In this document: positions 16,587-25,999 of the stretch, one piece after another
How positions within the stretch are numbered: the stretch's first letter is position 1
Layout: each line of letters begins with the position of its first letter
Assembly: GCA_020848035.1 (NCBI GenBank)
Contig: JADLAX010000007.1
Location: 1-64,000, forward strand
DNA: 64,000 nucleotides
Reading direction: 5' to 3'
From: Anaerolineae bacterium
GTDB lineage: Bacteria; Chloroflexota; Anaerolineae; Promineifilales; Promineifilaceae
Translations under genes and position numbers: made by a program
Notes under the pieces: model-generated
Told to the model about the DNA's origin: nothing
Database searches by the model: none
The model's input: the letters and a program-made list of their open reading frames with translations, nothing else

Positions 16587-19500
16587 ATGGAAACGATTGG
16601 TCTAGAGGCATTCATCAATATGGGTGCCTTCCGTGCGGCATTCAAAGAGTACAACTCCTCTGTTGTACAGATGAACACCAACACGGAAACGGCCGCATCT
16701 GGCATCACTGGAAAATTCCAGTCGATGGGCAACTCGGTCCTGGGCATCGCCAAAGGGCTGGGCACGGCGATGGTGGCCGGAGCCACTGCGGCCATGGGAG
16801 CGATCACTGCTTTTGTGGGCAGCGGGGTCAAGCTGGCCACAGACCTTGAAGCGCAGATGGCAGGGGTGCGAGCCGTCCTGGGCATTACCGCTGATGACCT
16901 GGAGCTAATCCGACAGAAAACAATCGACTTGGGTCTAAATCCCAACTTGAAGGTTTCGGCCGTTGAAGCGGCTGGCGCAATTGAAATGCTGGCCAAAAAT
17001 GGCCTGAGCATGCAGGAGATTTTGGACGGCGCGGCCGAATCCACCATCTTGCTGGCCAACGCCACCGGTGCAGAATTTTCCAATGCGGCCAATATCGCGA
17101 CCGACGCGATGGCAATCTTCAACATCGGCGCCGGCGACATGCTGGCGGCGGTTGATGGGATCTCCTCAGTCACCGTCAGCTCCAAATTTGATATAGAAGA
17201 TTACGCCAACGCCCTGGCTCAAGGTGGCGGTGCCGCATCGGTTGCGGGTGTGGAATTCAACGATTTCAATGCGGCCATAGCCGCCATGAGCCCTCTGTTC
17301 AAGGCGGGGTCAGACGCGGGCACTTCTTTCAAAACCTTCCTTCAGCGAACCGTTCCCCAAAGCGCTCAAGCAGCAGAAGCCATAGAAGCACTTGGTCTGG
17401 AGTTCTTCGACGCCAACGGCAACATGCGCAGCATGGCAGATATTTCTGGCCAGTTGAACCAGGCTATGTATGGCACGTCCACTGCCATGACAGAGGTGGG
17501 CGGCCGTACCGCTGAGCAGAATGCAGAGCTGCAGCGCCTGGGCCGAATCTACGATTCGACCCTCCAAACTATCGCAGACTACGAGGCTGGGATCAAAGGG
17601 GCCGGGCTGTCTGAGGCAGCACGCGCGGACAGACTAGAAGATCTCCGCCTACAGCTTGGGAACACAGAAGCAGCCATGCAGCCGCTGTTGTCCATCCAAG
17701 GTGAGATGGTGGCCACAACCCGCCAACTGACCGAGGCGGAGCGGCTCCAATATCTGACTACCATCTTTGGGGCTGACGCCATGCGGGCCGCAGCTGGGTT
17801 GGCCGAATTCACCGAGGAAGAGTTTGCCGCTCTACAGGCGACGATGGGTGACACCAGCGCCCTGGACCAGGCGCGTATCCGGGTTGATACGCTGGCTGGG
17901 GCGATGGATATCTTCGCAGGCATTATTGAAGCGCTGAAGATCCAGGTGGGAGACGCTTTCATTCCGCTCATCCGCCAGGTTGTTGAGAGCCTGTCCAAAT
18001 TTGTAGAGGCCAATCAAGAAAAGATTGTTGGGTTTTTCCAAGGAATTGTCACATTCATCGAGACGCTGGTCGGCTCTCTCCAGTCAGGTTCCGGACCAAT
18101 AGAGGCATTCCTATCGGCACTGTCCGCTGTTGGTGTATCTGACGGCCTGGTGACCCAAATTGGCGATTTTGTCAATCGTGCTCGCGAACTCATTGATGTG
18201 GTGCGCGAGTTTGTTACCAATCACGCCGAGGCGTTTAAGGGGGCGCTGCTGGCGATTGGCGCGGTGCTGGCGGCCGCCGCGATCGCGGCGGCAATTACTG
18301 GTATCGTGGCGGCCATTGGTTCATTTGCTACAGGGATCGGACCCATACTTCTGCTTGTTGGGCTATTAGGGGCCGTGGTTGCGGAAAACTGGGACACGAT
18401 TCAGGCAGCCATTCTCTCTGCCTGGGCAGCGATAAAGCCTACGTTCGATGCATTCATGAGCGTGCTGAACGCGCTATGGGGCGAGATCAAGCCGGGCGTG
18501 AAGATATTGGGCCAGTTTGCCAGTCAGATCGTTGAGGCATTTCGCGGAGGTGGGGTTAAGGCAGCGATCCAAGAATTTGTGAACTTGTGGCCCGCAATCC
18601 AAACAGTAATCACGGCAACAATTACCAAAGTGCTGTCGTTTCTGGGGGCAAAGTTCGGCGTAGACCTGGTTGGTATTTTCAACAATGTTCGCGCAGTGCT
18701 TCAAACTGCCTGGACTGTTATTTCTGGCGTCATCACCTCGGCAATCTCAATCATCCAACCGACTGTGCAAAACCTATTTGCCGGGTTTACGGATGCGTTT
18801 AATTCGTTCGCCCCGTTAGGCGAGTCCTTCAAAAACCTCTGGCAAACCCTCCAGCCAGTTATCACAACCGTGGCGGCGGTCATTGGTGCAGCGCTGCTGG
18901 CCCTGGTGGGCGTTGTGGTGGGTGTGTTCAACGGCATTATTGCCGCTATCAACCCTCTCATCACCACGCTGGGCTTTGTGTTGAACGGCGTGGTTGTGTT
19001 TGTGGACGGGGTCATTGAATTCTTTACCGGCCTGTTCTCCTTTGTGGTGGGTTTGTTCACCGGCAATACGGAGAAAATGAAAGAGGCCTGGGCCACCATG
19101 GGCGCGGGTATCACAAACGTCGTGCTGGGCCTGGTAGAAGCGGTTGTGGGCCTGGTAACGGGGCTGTGGACCACGCTATCAGCATTGGTCAGTGGATTAG
19201 TTGAAGGAGTGATCGGTTTCTTTAGGAACCTGTATGACACGCTGGTTGGCCACAGCATCATTCCAGATTTGGTCAATGCCATTGTTGAGTGGATTACCGG
19301 GCTGAAGGACAAGTTTGTCCAGCTGATCATCACGCTGGTGACCAACGTCGTTAACAAGTTTATCGAGCTGAAAGATGGGGCCATTGAGCGAATCCAGGCG
19401 CTGCGGGATTCGGCCGTTTCTCTGTTTGACGCGCTGAAAACGGCCGTTTCCAACAAGATCGAGCTGCTGAAAATTGCGGCGACGAATAAGTTCAACCTGA

Positions 19501-20105
19501 TCAAAACGGCAGTTGTGGACAAACTGACCGAGCTGAAGAACGATGCGGTGGCCAAGGCGCTGGAGATTAAAGACAGCGTGGTAGCCAAGTTTGAAGAGCT
19601 AAAGACGTCTTTGATGAACAAGGTTGAGGCATTCAAATCAATCGGCTCCAACCTCATCATTGGCATCAAAGACGGCATCATGTCCCAAGTGGCCAGCTTG
19701 ATGACGGCAGTAGAGGGACTTGTCGCCATGCTGCCGCAAGCGGTTAAAGACTTGTTGGGGATTGCCTCGCCCTCGAAGCTTTTCTACTCGTTTGGGGTGA
19801 ACGTCATTCGCGGCTTAATCAACGGCGTGCTCTTCATGCGGTCGGCCGCCACGGCGGCGATGCGGAACGTGGTAGGTTCTCTGCCGGGGGTGGACCTGAA
19901 TGTGAGTGCCAGCAACCTGGCACGGGGCAGTTCAAATGCGGGGGTGGCGGCAGCACGGCCGTCCGTGGTGCAGCTGGATCCGTCGTCGCTGCGCGGACTG
20001 GGTGGCGGTGAGACGAACCACAATTATTACCTGACCAACCATTCTGGGGGTAGCCAGCTGGGCATACGCCAGGCATTCAGATTGATGGAGCTGTCCAGAG
20101 CATGA
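16587..20105 (+). CDS. Tail tape measure protein
   Basis: 1172 residues. The N-terminal ~260 match the TP901-type tape measure core (GVRAVLGITADDLELIRQ, GLSMQEILDGA, MSPLFKAGSDAGTSFKTFL). A long hydrophobic, repetitive, helical middle follows (residues ~540-830). The C-terminal region has amphipathic repeats and ends with a typical IASPSKLFYSFG motif. By the usual rule of about 0.15 nm per residue the tail would be near 175 nm. It follows the chaperone frames. Initiation may depend on melting of the hairpin just upstream. Confidence 0.92.
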   Translation: METIGLEAFINMGAFRAAFKEYNSSVVQMNTNTETAASGITGKFQSMGNSVLGIAKGLGTAMVAGATAAMGAITAFVGSGVKLATDLEAQMAGVRAVLGITADDLELIRQKTIDLGLNPNLKVSAVEAAGAIEMLAKNGLSMQEILDGAAESTILLANATGAEFSNAANIATDAMAIFNIGAGDMLAAVDGISSVTVSSKFDIEDYANALAQGGGAASVAGVEFNDFNAAIAAMSPLFKAGSDAGTSFKTFLQRTVPQSAQAAEAIEALGLEFFDANGNMRSMADISGQLNQAMYGTSTAMTEVGGRTAEQNAELQRLGRIYDSTLQTIADYEAGIKGAGLSEAARADRLEDLRLQLGNTEAAMQPLLSIQGEMVATTRQLTEAERLQYLTTIFGADAMRAAAGLAEFTEEEFAALQATMGDTSALDQARIRVDTLAGAMDIFAGIIEALKIQVGDAFIPLIRQVVESLSKFVEANQEKIVGFFQGIVTFIETLVGSLQSGSGPIEAFLSALSAVGVSDGLVTQIGDFVNRARELIDVVREFVTNHAEAFKGALLAIGAVLAAAAIAAAITGIVAAIGSFATGIGPILLLVGLLGAVVAENWDTIQAAILSAWAAIKPTFDAFMSVLNALWGEIKPGVKILGQFASQIVEAFRGGGVKAAIQEFVNLWPAIQTVITATITKVLSFLGAKFGVDLVGIFNNVRAVLQTAWTVISGVITSAISIIQPTVQNLFAGFTDAFNSFAPLGESFKNLWQTLQPVITTVAAVIGAALLALVGVVVGVFNGIIAAINPLITTLGFVLNGVVVFVDGVIEFFTGLFSFVVGLFTGNTEKMKEAWATMGAGITNVVLGLVEAVVGLVTGLWTTLSALVSGLVEGVIGFFRNLYDTLVGHSIIPDLVNAIVEWITGLKDKFVQLIITLVTNVVNKFIELKDGAIERIQALRDSAVSLFDALKTAVSNKIELLKIAATNKFNLIKTAVVDKLTELKNDAVAKALEIKDSVVAKFEELKTSLMNKVEAFKSIGSNLIIGIKDGIMSQVASLMTAVEGLVAMLPQAVKDLLGIASPSKLFYSFGVNVIRGLINGVLFMRSAATAAMRNVVGSLPGVDLNVSASNLARGSSNAGVAAARPSVVQLDPSSLRGLGGGETNHNYYLTNHSGGSQLGIRQAFRLMELSRA

Positions 20106-21040
20106 GCGATTTAAGGATTGTGGCTAAGGTCGCCGATGAACGGCTTCTGCTCACCGGCAGTGGGATTACGCTGCTGGATTATTCCGGGTTAGGAATGGCG
20201 AACGTGCGGCGATTGTCTGAGGTTGGGCCGTTTCAGCTGGGCGAAACTGATCTAGATTACCGGCAGGATTCGCGCGTGGTGATGCTGAAGCTGGGATTAA
20301 CCGGCCGGGGGCGCGACCCGTTGTTGGACCTGGAAAATCTACGCCAGCGCTTGATGACGGTTTTCCGACCACGGGTAGGCGACCCGGTAGCGTTGACATT
20401 GACGACAAACGGCCGTTTGCTGCAGCTCGATGGCAACCTGGAAGGGTTGATGGACGTGCCGATGCGTGACTGGGTAGGTTACGCCGATGAGGTAATGGCA
20501 CTGACGATCAAAGCCGGGGATCCACGACTGTATGACCCGCGGCTGCGGACTGTGTCGTTCAACATTGTGACGGCGTTGGCTGGCTGGAGCATTCCCTGGC
20601 CGATTCCGTGGTCCATTGGTGAATCCATCCTGGATGTAACGCAGACGGTTTACTATGCCAATGGAGACAAGAGCGCGGCAGAAGAGTACCCGATTATTCG
20701 CATTGCCGGGCCGATTTATGCGCCGGTAGTAGAGAACTTGACCACGGGTGAGCAGCTGGCGTTCACGGCTGAAGGCGGGCTGCTGCTGGAGCCGGGTGAC
20801 TATGTGGACATTAACCTGGGGTATGGCTTCAAAACGGCCGTTAACCAGCTGGGAGCGTCGGTAGAGCAGTATTTGAGTGATGGCAATGACCTGGCGACCT
20901 GGCACCTGGCTTACAACACGGAGCTGCTGAGTGATGGCAGCCGCTGTGATGGGAACAATGTTATTCGAGTGACGGGCGTGGGGGCGACGCTAAGCACGGA
21001 AGTGACGATGTTTTACTACAATCGGTATTTGGGGCTCTAA
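20102..21040 (+). CDS. Distal tail protein (Dit-like)
   Basis: 312 residues, overlapping the tape measure stop by 4 bases. The N-terminal ~150 residues (VGPFQLGETDLDYRQDSRVVMLKLGL, RLMTVFRP, LEGLMDVP) fit siphovirus Dit/TIGR-type phage tail domains. The rest carries a beta-rich galectin-like insertion. It would form the hub at the tail tip. Confidence 0.7.
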   Translation: MSDLRIVAKVADERLLLTGSGITLLDYSGLGMANVRRLSEVGPFQLGETDLDYRQDSRVVMLKLGLTGRGRDPLLDLENLRQRLMTVFRPRVGDPVALTLTTNGRLLQLDGNLEGLMDVPMRDWVGYADEVMALTIKAGDPRLYDPRLRTVSFNIVTALAGWSIPWPIPWSIGESILDVTQTVYYANGDKSAAEEYPIIRIAGPIYAPVVENLTTGEQLAFTAEGGLLLEPGDYVDINLGYGFKTAVNQLGASVEQYLSDGNDLATWHLAYNTELLSDGSRCDGNNVIRVTGVGATLSTEVTMFYYNRYLGL

Positions 21041-21050
21041 AGAAACTTCA

Positions 21051-21087
21051 CGCAACCTATTGAAACATTCTGAAACCAGCCTATAAT
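21051..21087 (+). promoter_or_regulatory. Promoter with three 10-bp-spaced boxes (reverse orientation)
   Basis: CGCAAC (21051), TGAAAC (21061) and TGAAAC (21071) are reverse-strand GTTKCR half-sites spaced exactly 10 bp. They overlap TTGAAA (21060-21065), 16 bases before a perfect TATAAT (21082-21087). Confidence 0.7.
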
Positions 21088-21097
21088 ATTTAAGTAT

Positions 21098-21148
21098 AAG
21101 AGCCGTTGAGCCGACTTCTGCCAGATGTGGCAGGGGTCGGCTTTTTTG
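21098..21148 (+). terminator. GAGCCGTTGAG leader plus terminator-like hairpin
   Basis: AGAGCCGTTGAG leads into a two-part stem (AGCCGAC/GTCGGCT and CTGCCA/TGGCAG) followed by T6. A GGGAGG ribosome-binding site and the fibre gene start follow. This is the third copy of this leader type. Confidence 0.7.
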
Positions 21149-21165
21149 TTTTCGGGAGGAAACCA

Positions 21166-22110
21166 ATGACACAATTTTCCATGCTGCCATGGACAACCGG
21201 AGCCGCAGGCGACGGAGCAACACCGTACACTCAAGAGCAAAGCAATAATTTCTTCCGCTTCTTTGATGTGCGAAACCCCGCATCTGAAGGGGTGGCGCTT
21301 GGCGTTCTGAACGAACTGGCCGTGTCTGGCTCGGCGTCGCCGTTGAGCGTGGCCACAGGCGCGGCGGTATGTTACGGCCGTTATTGGAATGACAGCGTGG
21401 TGAGCCTGGCGGTGTCTACGCCGGGGGTGGGCACCACGGGCGGCCGGGTGGTGCTGCGCTGTACGTGGGCCACGCGCCAGGTCCGGCTGGCGGTGAAGAT
21501 GTCGGCCAATGGCATTGCCACTCCCCCCACCCTGACGCAAACATTTGGCACGACATGGGAAATCTCGCTGGCGACGTTCACCATCACGACGGGTGGGGCC
21601 ATTACCCTGACGGATGACCGGAGCTTCCGCAAAGCGACCTTCCTGGTGGACACGGCGGCGATTGAGAACTTGGCGGTGACAACCGCCAAGCTGGCTAACC
21701 TTAACGTTACAACAGAAAAAATCGCTGAAGATGCTGTTGACTACACCAAGGCTGGAAATGGCATCATCCAGCTTGTCAGCCGACAGGGGGGCAATGCTGT
21801 TAATTGGGGCACTGCCGGCCTAAGTAATTACCTCATAGGGGCCAGCATCATGCAGACTGGCGTTGCATGGATGAAGGATACTGCAATTGCCGTCGGGGCG
21901 ACAGCTACTCGCTCTATTGTGTACGAGTTTCCGTTTGGTGGAGTGCCCATATTGACCTTTACTTTTAATCCTGGATATGGTGAGTCTTGGGCGATTCCCT
22001 ACAGAATAGTTTCCTCAAGCGAAGCCGGATTTAGTGTTGAAGTTAAAAACAACCACCCGACTCTGACTGTTTTTATATCAATTAGTTGGCAAGCAGTCGG
22101 GCCTGAGTAA
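21166..22110 (+). CDS. Tail fibre / receptor-binding protein
   Basis: 314 residues from the ATG at 21166 after GGGAGGAAACCA. The N-terminal ~180 residues resemble BppU-like baseplate/fibre N-domains (an oligomer of beta strands with LTDDRSFRKATFLVD). A short helical linker (IENLAVTTAKLANLNVTTEKIAEDAV) of the kind that trimerises fibres follows, then a beta-rich tip. It has its own promoter. Confidence 0.6.
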   Translation: MTQFSMLPWTTGAAGDGATPYTQEQSNNFFRFFDVRNPASEGVALGVLNELAVSGSASPLSVATGAAVCYGRYWNDSVVSLAVSTPGVGTTGGRVVLRCTWATRQVRLAVKMSANGIATPPTLTQTFGTTWEISLATFTITTGGAITLTDDRSFRKATFLVDTAAIENLAVTTAKLANLNVTTEKIAEDAVDYTKAGNGIIQLVSRQGGNAVNWGTAGLSNYLIGASIMQTGVAWMKDTAIAVGATATRSIVYEFPFGGVPILTFTFNPGYGESWAIPYRIVSSSEAGFSVEVKNNHPTLTVFISISWQAVGPE

Positions 22111-22526
22111 TGAACAGACGGACGTTTTTGCAGCTGGGGGGTGCGGGGTTGACGTTTTTGGGGGCGCGTTTTGTGCTGCCGTCGCTGTTGTGCAGGCCTG
22201 CAAGCCGGGCGGTTGTAGCGGAGGCGCAAGTTGAGACGGGCTGGGAAGTGCCGTGGGCGATTCCTTGGAGCATTGCGCCGGGAATGGTCTTCCCGACGCC
22301 GACGCCAACCGATACGGCATCGGCAACACCGACCGCCAGCATGACGCCTACACCTTCGGTTACGCCAACGGCCAGCATGACGCCAACCGCCACCAGTACA
22401 CCTACGGCGACGGCCACACCGACAGCTACGGCCACCCCCTCCCCTACCCCATCCCCCACGGCGACCCCACAAACGTTTTTTAGCTGGCTGCCAATTATTT
22501 TTGGCGGCGAGGCGGATGACGATTAA
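22110..22526 (+). CDS. Tat-signal protein with a Thr-Pro linker
   Basis: 138 residues. It begins NRRTFLQLGGAGLTFLG, a twin-arginine signal (RR-x-F-L plus hydrophobic core). After ~75 residues come tandem TPT/TAT repeats, then FFSWLPIIFGGEADDD. The layout resembles Chloroflexota surface proteins with a Pro/Thr stalk and a short hydrophobic tail. It overlaps both neighbours (TAATG, ATTAATGG), so it belongs to the fibre operon. An exported protein inside a virion operon is odd; it might alter the lysogen surface. Confidence 0.6.
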   Translation: MNRRTFLQLGGAGLTFLGARFVLPSLLCRPASRAVVAEAQVETGWEVPWAIPWSIAPGMVFPTPTPTDTASATPTASMTPTPSVTPTASMTPTATSTPTATATPTATATPSPTPSPTATPQTFFSWLPIIFGGEADDD

Positions 22527-23668
22527 TGGCGTATCAGTTTCGCCTCACCCACCGCTCGCTGTCTGGAGCCATTAAACGCCAGTCGATCACCGATTTCAGA
22601 TGGCTGCAATATTCCAAGCAGGCAAGAGCTGTCGGGTCTTTGTCGTTTGGGCTGAACGGAGACCATCCAGCTCTTGAGGCGTTGGAAGATTTTGACCAGT
22701 TTGAGGTGTGGTGGCGAAACGTTGAATTGGGCGTGGATTGGCACATGGACTTTATCGGCATCTACCGTGAGCCAGATTGGCGAGACGACGAGGAGGACCA
22801 ATCGCTTTTTGAGACGGTGTGCCTGGGCGATAAGAGCATCCTGGGCTGGCGGCAAATCGCGTGGAAGTCTGGCATCGAGGGGCGCAGCAAGTTCACCGAT
22901 GTTCCGGCCGAAACCGCCATGAAGACCCTGGTTACTTACAACTGCACCACTGCGGCCAGTGTAGCAAACGGCCGTTTGCGCGAGGGCGACCTGGCCACCA
23001 GCATGGGCATCACCATCCAGGTGGCACCAGACAATGGAGACGGTAACCCGATTACCCGGGCGTTTGCAAATGGAAATTTGGGGCGCGTGCTGCACGAAAC
23101 TCTGCTGCCAACAGCTGGGGGCGATTTTAGTCTGACCCGGATTGCACCATCGGTGTGGGAATTTGATTTCCATCCAGGGCAGCTGGGACAGAACAAAAGT
23201 GTAGGAGAGAACAAGGTAGTTTTCTCAAAGAGCCGGGGCAACATGATCAATGTGCGGTATCTCATCCGGCGCGCCACCTCTGCGACGGTGGCCATTGTAG
23301 GCGGGCAGAACGAAGGTGAGAACCGCGCGTACCAGGTAGCTTATTCCGATGATTACGCCTTTGGGAATGACCTGGAGATGTTCATTGATGCGCGCAACGA
23401 GACGGATGAGGGATTGATCCAGGCCGGGTGGGCAGCGCTTTACAACGACAGGGCGGTTAAGGATCTGAGCTTCGATGTGCGGCAAACGCCGACGACGTTT
23501 TACGGCCCGCCCGTGGATGGGAAACGCACCTACCAGGTAGGCGACCTGGTGGCCGCTGAGCATCGTGATGTAGAGCTAGTGCGCATGATAACGAATGTGC
23601 ATGTCTCGGTGAACGTGCCAGACAGTGGCGGGCCTGTGGTGATTAAGGTAGCAACGGAGGACGTGTAG
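22526..23668 (+). CDS. Siphovirus Gp37-like tail protein
   Basis: 380 residues, ending one base into the next gene. The order of segments (FRWLQYSKQARAVGSLSF, WHMDFIGIYREPDW, the FETVCLGDKSILGWR strand, NPITRAFANGNLGRVLHE) fits the ReqiPepy6 Gp37-like family of tail-tip proteins. It probably sits at the tail tip with the Dit protein. Confidence 0.65.
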   Translation: MAYQFRLTHRSLSGAIKRQSITDFRWLQYSKQARAVGSLSFGLNGDHPALEALEDFDQFEVWWRNVELGVDWHMDFIGIYREPDWRDDEEDQSLFETVCLGDKSILGWRQIAWKSGIEGRSKFTDVPAETAMKTLVTYNCTTAASVANGRLREGDLATSMGITIQVAPDNGDGNPITRAFANGNLGRVLHETLLPTAGGDFSLTRIAPSVWEFDFHPGQLGQNKSVGENKVVFSKSRGNMINVRYLIRRATSATVAIVGGQNEGENRAYQVAYSDDYAFGNDLEMFIDARNETDEGLIQAGWAALYNDRAVKDLSFDVRQTPTTFYGPPVDGKRTYQVGDLVAAEHRDVELVRMITNVHVSVNVPDSGGPVVIKVATEDV

Positions 23669-24555
23669 TGGACGTCGGCGAAATTCTGGAAATGCAGGCG
23701 CGGGAAATCAAGAAGCTGCGCATGGACGTTGACCAGCTCAAGCAGCAAGAGACGCCGGTTGTGTCGTTGGCGAATGCGTTTTTGCTGGCGCAGGACGGCC
23801 GTATTGGGGCGGCCGAAACACAGTTGGCGCAGATGTCACCAGCTGCATTGGCCTGGGCGGTCTATCATGCCGTTCCCCTGCTCTTCCCAAATTTGGTTGG
23901 CGTATGGTACATGAACGAGGTCGCCAGCAACCAGCTGTGGGATGCCGGTTCGCAAGGGCGACACCTTACGCGGAATGGCACCTGGGGCTTCCCACAACTG
24001 GGGCTGATTCGCAACGGCCAATTAGATGGTTCTACATCTTACGCCAACAGGGCCAGTGAAGCGGCTCTGCAAATAACGGGAAACTTGTCCATCATGGGAT
24101 GGACCTACAGGGCGGTGAGTGGCATTCAACATCCTATATTGGCCAAAACGACTTCATTAACCGGCAGCGCCAACTTCGCCTACTGGATGCTTCACGGCTC
24201 AGGCGGCAATCTGAATCTTTCTATCTGTAATGGAACAACAATTAAAGCCATTACATCGCCCGCTCCCACTGGAGCCTGGTATTACGGAGCCGTCAGCTTT
24301 GAAGCTGGTGTATCCGGCACCGTGTTTGTGGGCTCGCAAGATGGGTGGTCTGAGCCTGTTAGCGACACATCTAGCATTCCTGCCTCTATCAATCCAGCCA
24401 CAACAACCGATTTGACAATCGGAGCGCTTCACGGGGGGGCAAGTTTCGGCAACGGCAATATTGCAATGGTGGCGTTAATGAACAGCACGTCTAGCGAGAC
24501 GCTGTTCAGGAATTATTTTGAGTTTACTAAAGGTTTGTTTTATGGGTTCAACTAA
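23668..24555 (+). CDS. LamG-type lectin tail protein
   Basis: 295 residues from a GTG at 23668. A short N-terminal coiled coil (MQAREIKKLRMDVDQLKQQE) is followed by a concanavalin-like/LamG domain (WYMNEVASNQLWDAGSQGRH, NLSIMGWTYRAV, LTIGALHGG). It probably binds cell-surface sugars as a receptor-binding tip. It is the last structural gene before lysis. Confidence 0.65.
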   Translation: MDVGEILEMQAREIKKLRMDVDQLKQQETPVVSLANAFLLAQDGRIGAAETQLAQMSPAALAWAVYHAVPLLFPNLVGVWYMNEVASNQLWDAGSQGRHLTRNGTWGFPQLGLIRNGQLDGSTSYANRASEAALQITGNLSIMGWTYRAVSGIQHPILAKTTSLTGSANFAYWMLHGSGGNLNLSICNGTTIKAITSPAPTGAWYYGAVSFEAGVSGTVFVGSQDGWSEPVSDTSSIPASINPATTTDLTIGALHGGASFGNGNIAMVALMNSTSSETLFRNYFEFTKGLFYGFN

Positions 24556-24567
24556 AGGAGGTTATCC

Positions 24568-24957
24568 ATGAACGCTGAAGTGATTTTAGATGTTGTTTTG
24601 CCTATCGCTGGGGCATTGACCCTCATTGCTGCGCCGTTTGCGCTGGGCTTCCTGACGGTATGGCTGCGCACAAAGGTGGGCGGTGAAAAGCTTAGTAAGC
24701 TGCTGGCTATTGTTCAGGAGACGGTGCTGGCCGCTGAGGGGCTTTTCCCCCAGGATGGCAGCGGTGCGAGCAAGAAGGCTTACGTGATGAAGGTGCTGCG
24801 CTGGGCCGCCAATGACGTGATCGGCATGGGGGTAGACGATGAGTTCTTGTCTACACTGGTGGAATCGGCCGTGTACTGGCTGTTCAACCGGGAAAAGAAA
24901 TCGGCATCGAGCGCCATCGAGCCAGCTCCTGCGACCGTCGCCTATAAGGGCAAATAA
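24568..24957 (+). CDS. Holin (LL-H type)
   Basis: 129 residues preceded by AAGGAGG. It has one N-terminal membrane helix, then the pattern VQETVLAAEGLFPQDGSG and a C-terminal LVESAVYWL segment, as in phage_holin_LLH proteins. It lies directly before the endolysin gene. Confidence 0.75.
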   Translation: MNAEVILDVVLPIAGALTLIAAPFALGFLTVWLRTKVGGEKLSKLLAIVQETVLAAEGLFPQDGSGASKKAYVMKVLRWAANDVIGMGVDDEFLSTLVESAVYWLFNREKKSASSAIEPAPATVAYKGK

Positions 24958-24960
24958 CTG

Positions 24961-25590
24961 ATGGCTTTTGAGTTCACGCATTGGCCAACGGAGTTCCCGG
25001 GCCGCGCGTACATTACCCAGACGTTTGGGGCGAATCCCGCTTACTATGGCAAGTTCAAGCTGCCGGGCCACGAGGGCATTGACTTTCACGCACCGTCTGG
25101 CAGCCCTGTCTTTGCGCTGGCGAAGGGCACAGTGCGGGATATCAACCACACCGGCCTGCTGCCCAGCGGCGCCACTCACGCTTATGGGGTGTTTGTGCGC
25201 ATTGACCATGAGGACGGCTACCAGACGACGTATGCTCACCTGGAACGGCCGTTGGTTGTGGTTGGTGAGTGGGTGCTGGGTGGCCAGCTGATTGGCCTGG
25301 CAGACAACACTGGCAACATCAAGAGTGGGGATTCGCACCTGCATGTGACGTTGAAGCGGTTTCCGACTGGTCAACCTGGTTGGAAGTCGAATATCGTTGA
25401 CCCACGGCCGTTTCTGGAGCAACTGCTTACCTCACCTGGGGTGCGGCGGCTGATGACGGAATCGGTTGATGACGTGCAGCAGCTGCGTTACCTGGTGGAG
25501 TATTGGGAGAAGCAGGCGGCCAACTACCGAGATTTGTACCTGCGTGCGTCGAAGCCAACCTCCCCCACCCCCGATCGGAAGCCGGTGTGA
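24961..25590 (+). CDS. M23-family endolysin
   Basis: 209 residues. The peptidase M23 zinc motifs are present: GHEGIDFHAP (H-x3-D), TTYAHLE and HLHVTL (HxH). The catalytic domain fills residues ~15-150; the C-terminal ~50 residues may bind the cell wall. It should cut peptide cross-links of peptidoglycan after holin opens the membrane. There is no signal peptide, so release depends on the holin. Confidence 0.85.
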   Translation: MAFEFTHWPTEFPGRAYITQTFGANPAYYGKFKLPGHEGIDFHAPSGSPVFALAKGTVRDINHTGLLPSGATHAYGVFVRIDHEDGYQTTYAHLERPLVVVGEWVLGGQLIGLADNTGNIKSGDSHLHVTLKRFPTGQPGWKSNIVDPRPFLEQLLTSPGVRRLMTESVDDVQQLRYLVEYWEKQAANYRDLYLRASKPTSPTPDRKPV

Positions 25591-25802
25591 AGGAAAGAAG
25601 GAAGCGGTCGCTGCACCGCATGACGCTGCGGCAGATGGAGGATGATCCGGGGAGTGATGGGATGTGGGGCATTTCCACCATTGTGGCCGAACGGGTTTTG
25701 TGTGTGCGCGACCTGGCCAGGCTGTTGACGGCAATTGGCACGTTGGATGTTGATGAAGCACTGGCCCGGATTGAGGAATGGAAACGGCTGTGTAACAGTT
25801 AG
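25587..25802 (+). CDS. Small hypothetical protein
   Basis: 71 residues from a GTG at 25587 that overlaps the endolysin stop codon. Basic N-terminus, helical C-terminus. It may be a lysis accessory by position only. Confidence 0.45.
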   Translation: MKERRKRSLHRMTLRQMEDDPGSDGMWGISTIVAERVLCVRDLARLLTAIGTLDVDEALARIEEWKRLCNS

Positions 25803-25877
25803 TTAGTTTGGGGGTTTTGCGATGATTGGGCACAAACTTCTTCCCGAAGGCAGCCCGGAATCGTCGCTTCACTCTAA

Positions 25878-25909
25878 GGCGTCAGCTCATACGGGCTGAC
25901 GCCTTTTTT
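25878..25909 (+). terminator. Intrinsic terminator of the structural/lysis operon
   Basis: The arms GGCGTCAGC and GCTGACGCC pair perfectly, followed by T6. Confidence 0.9.
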
Positions 25910-25948
25910 GTTGTTAATCACTAAATCCTGTGAATTTGTGTCAGATTG

Positions 25949-25986
25949 TTGACACTCTACGTAGAGTTGTGATACTCTACGTAGAG
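25949..25986 (+). promoter_or_regulatory. Promoter with two CTCTACGTAGAG palindromes
   Basis: TTGACA (25949) and GATACT (25971) form a promoter. The perfect 12-bp palindromes CTCTACGTAGAG at 25955-25966 and 25975-25986, 20 bp apart, cover the spacer and the start region. They look like repressor operators on one face of the helix. Confidence 0.8.
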
Positions 25987-25999
25987 ATATGAGGGTGTT

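Noticed and set aside
22253-22483. Alternative frame through the Thr-Pro linker
   Set aside because: It arises from the repetitive codons of the real gene at 22110-22526 and lacks a start signal.
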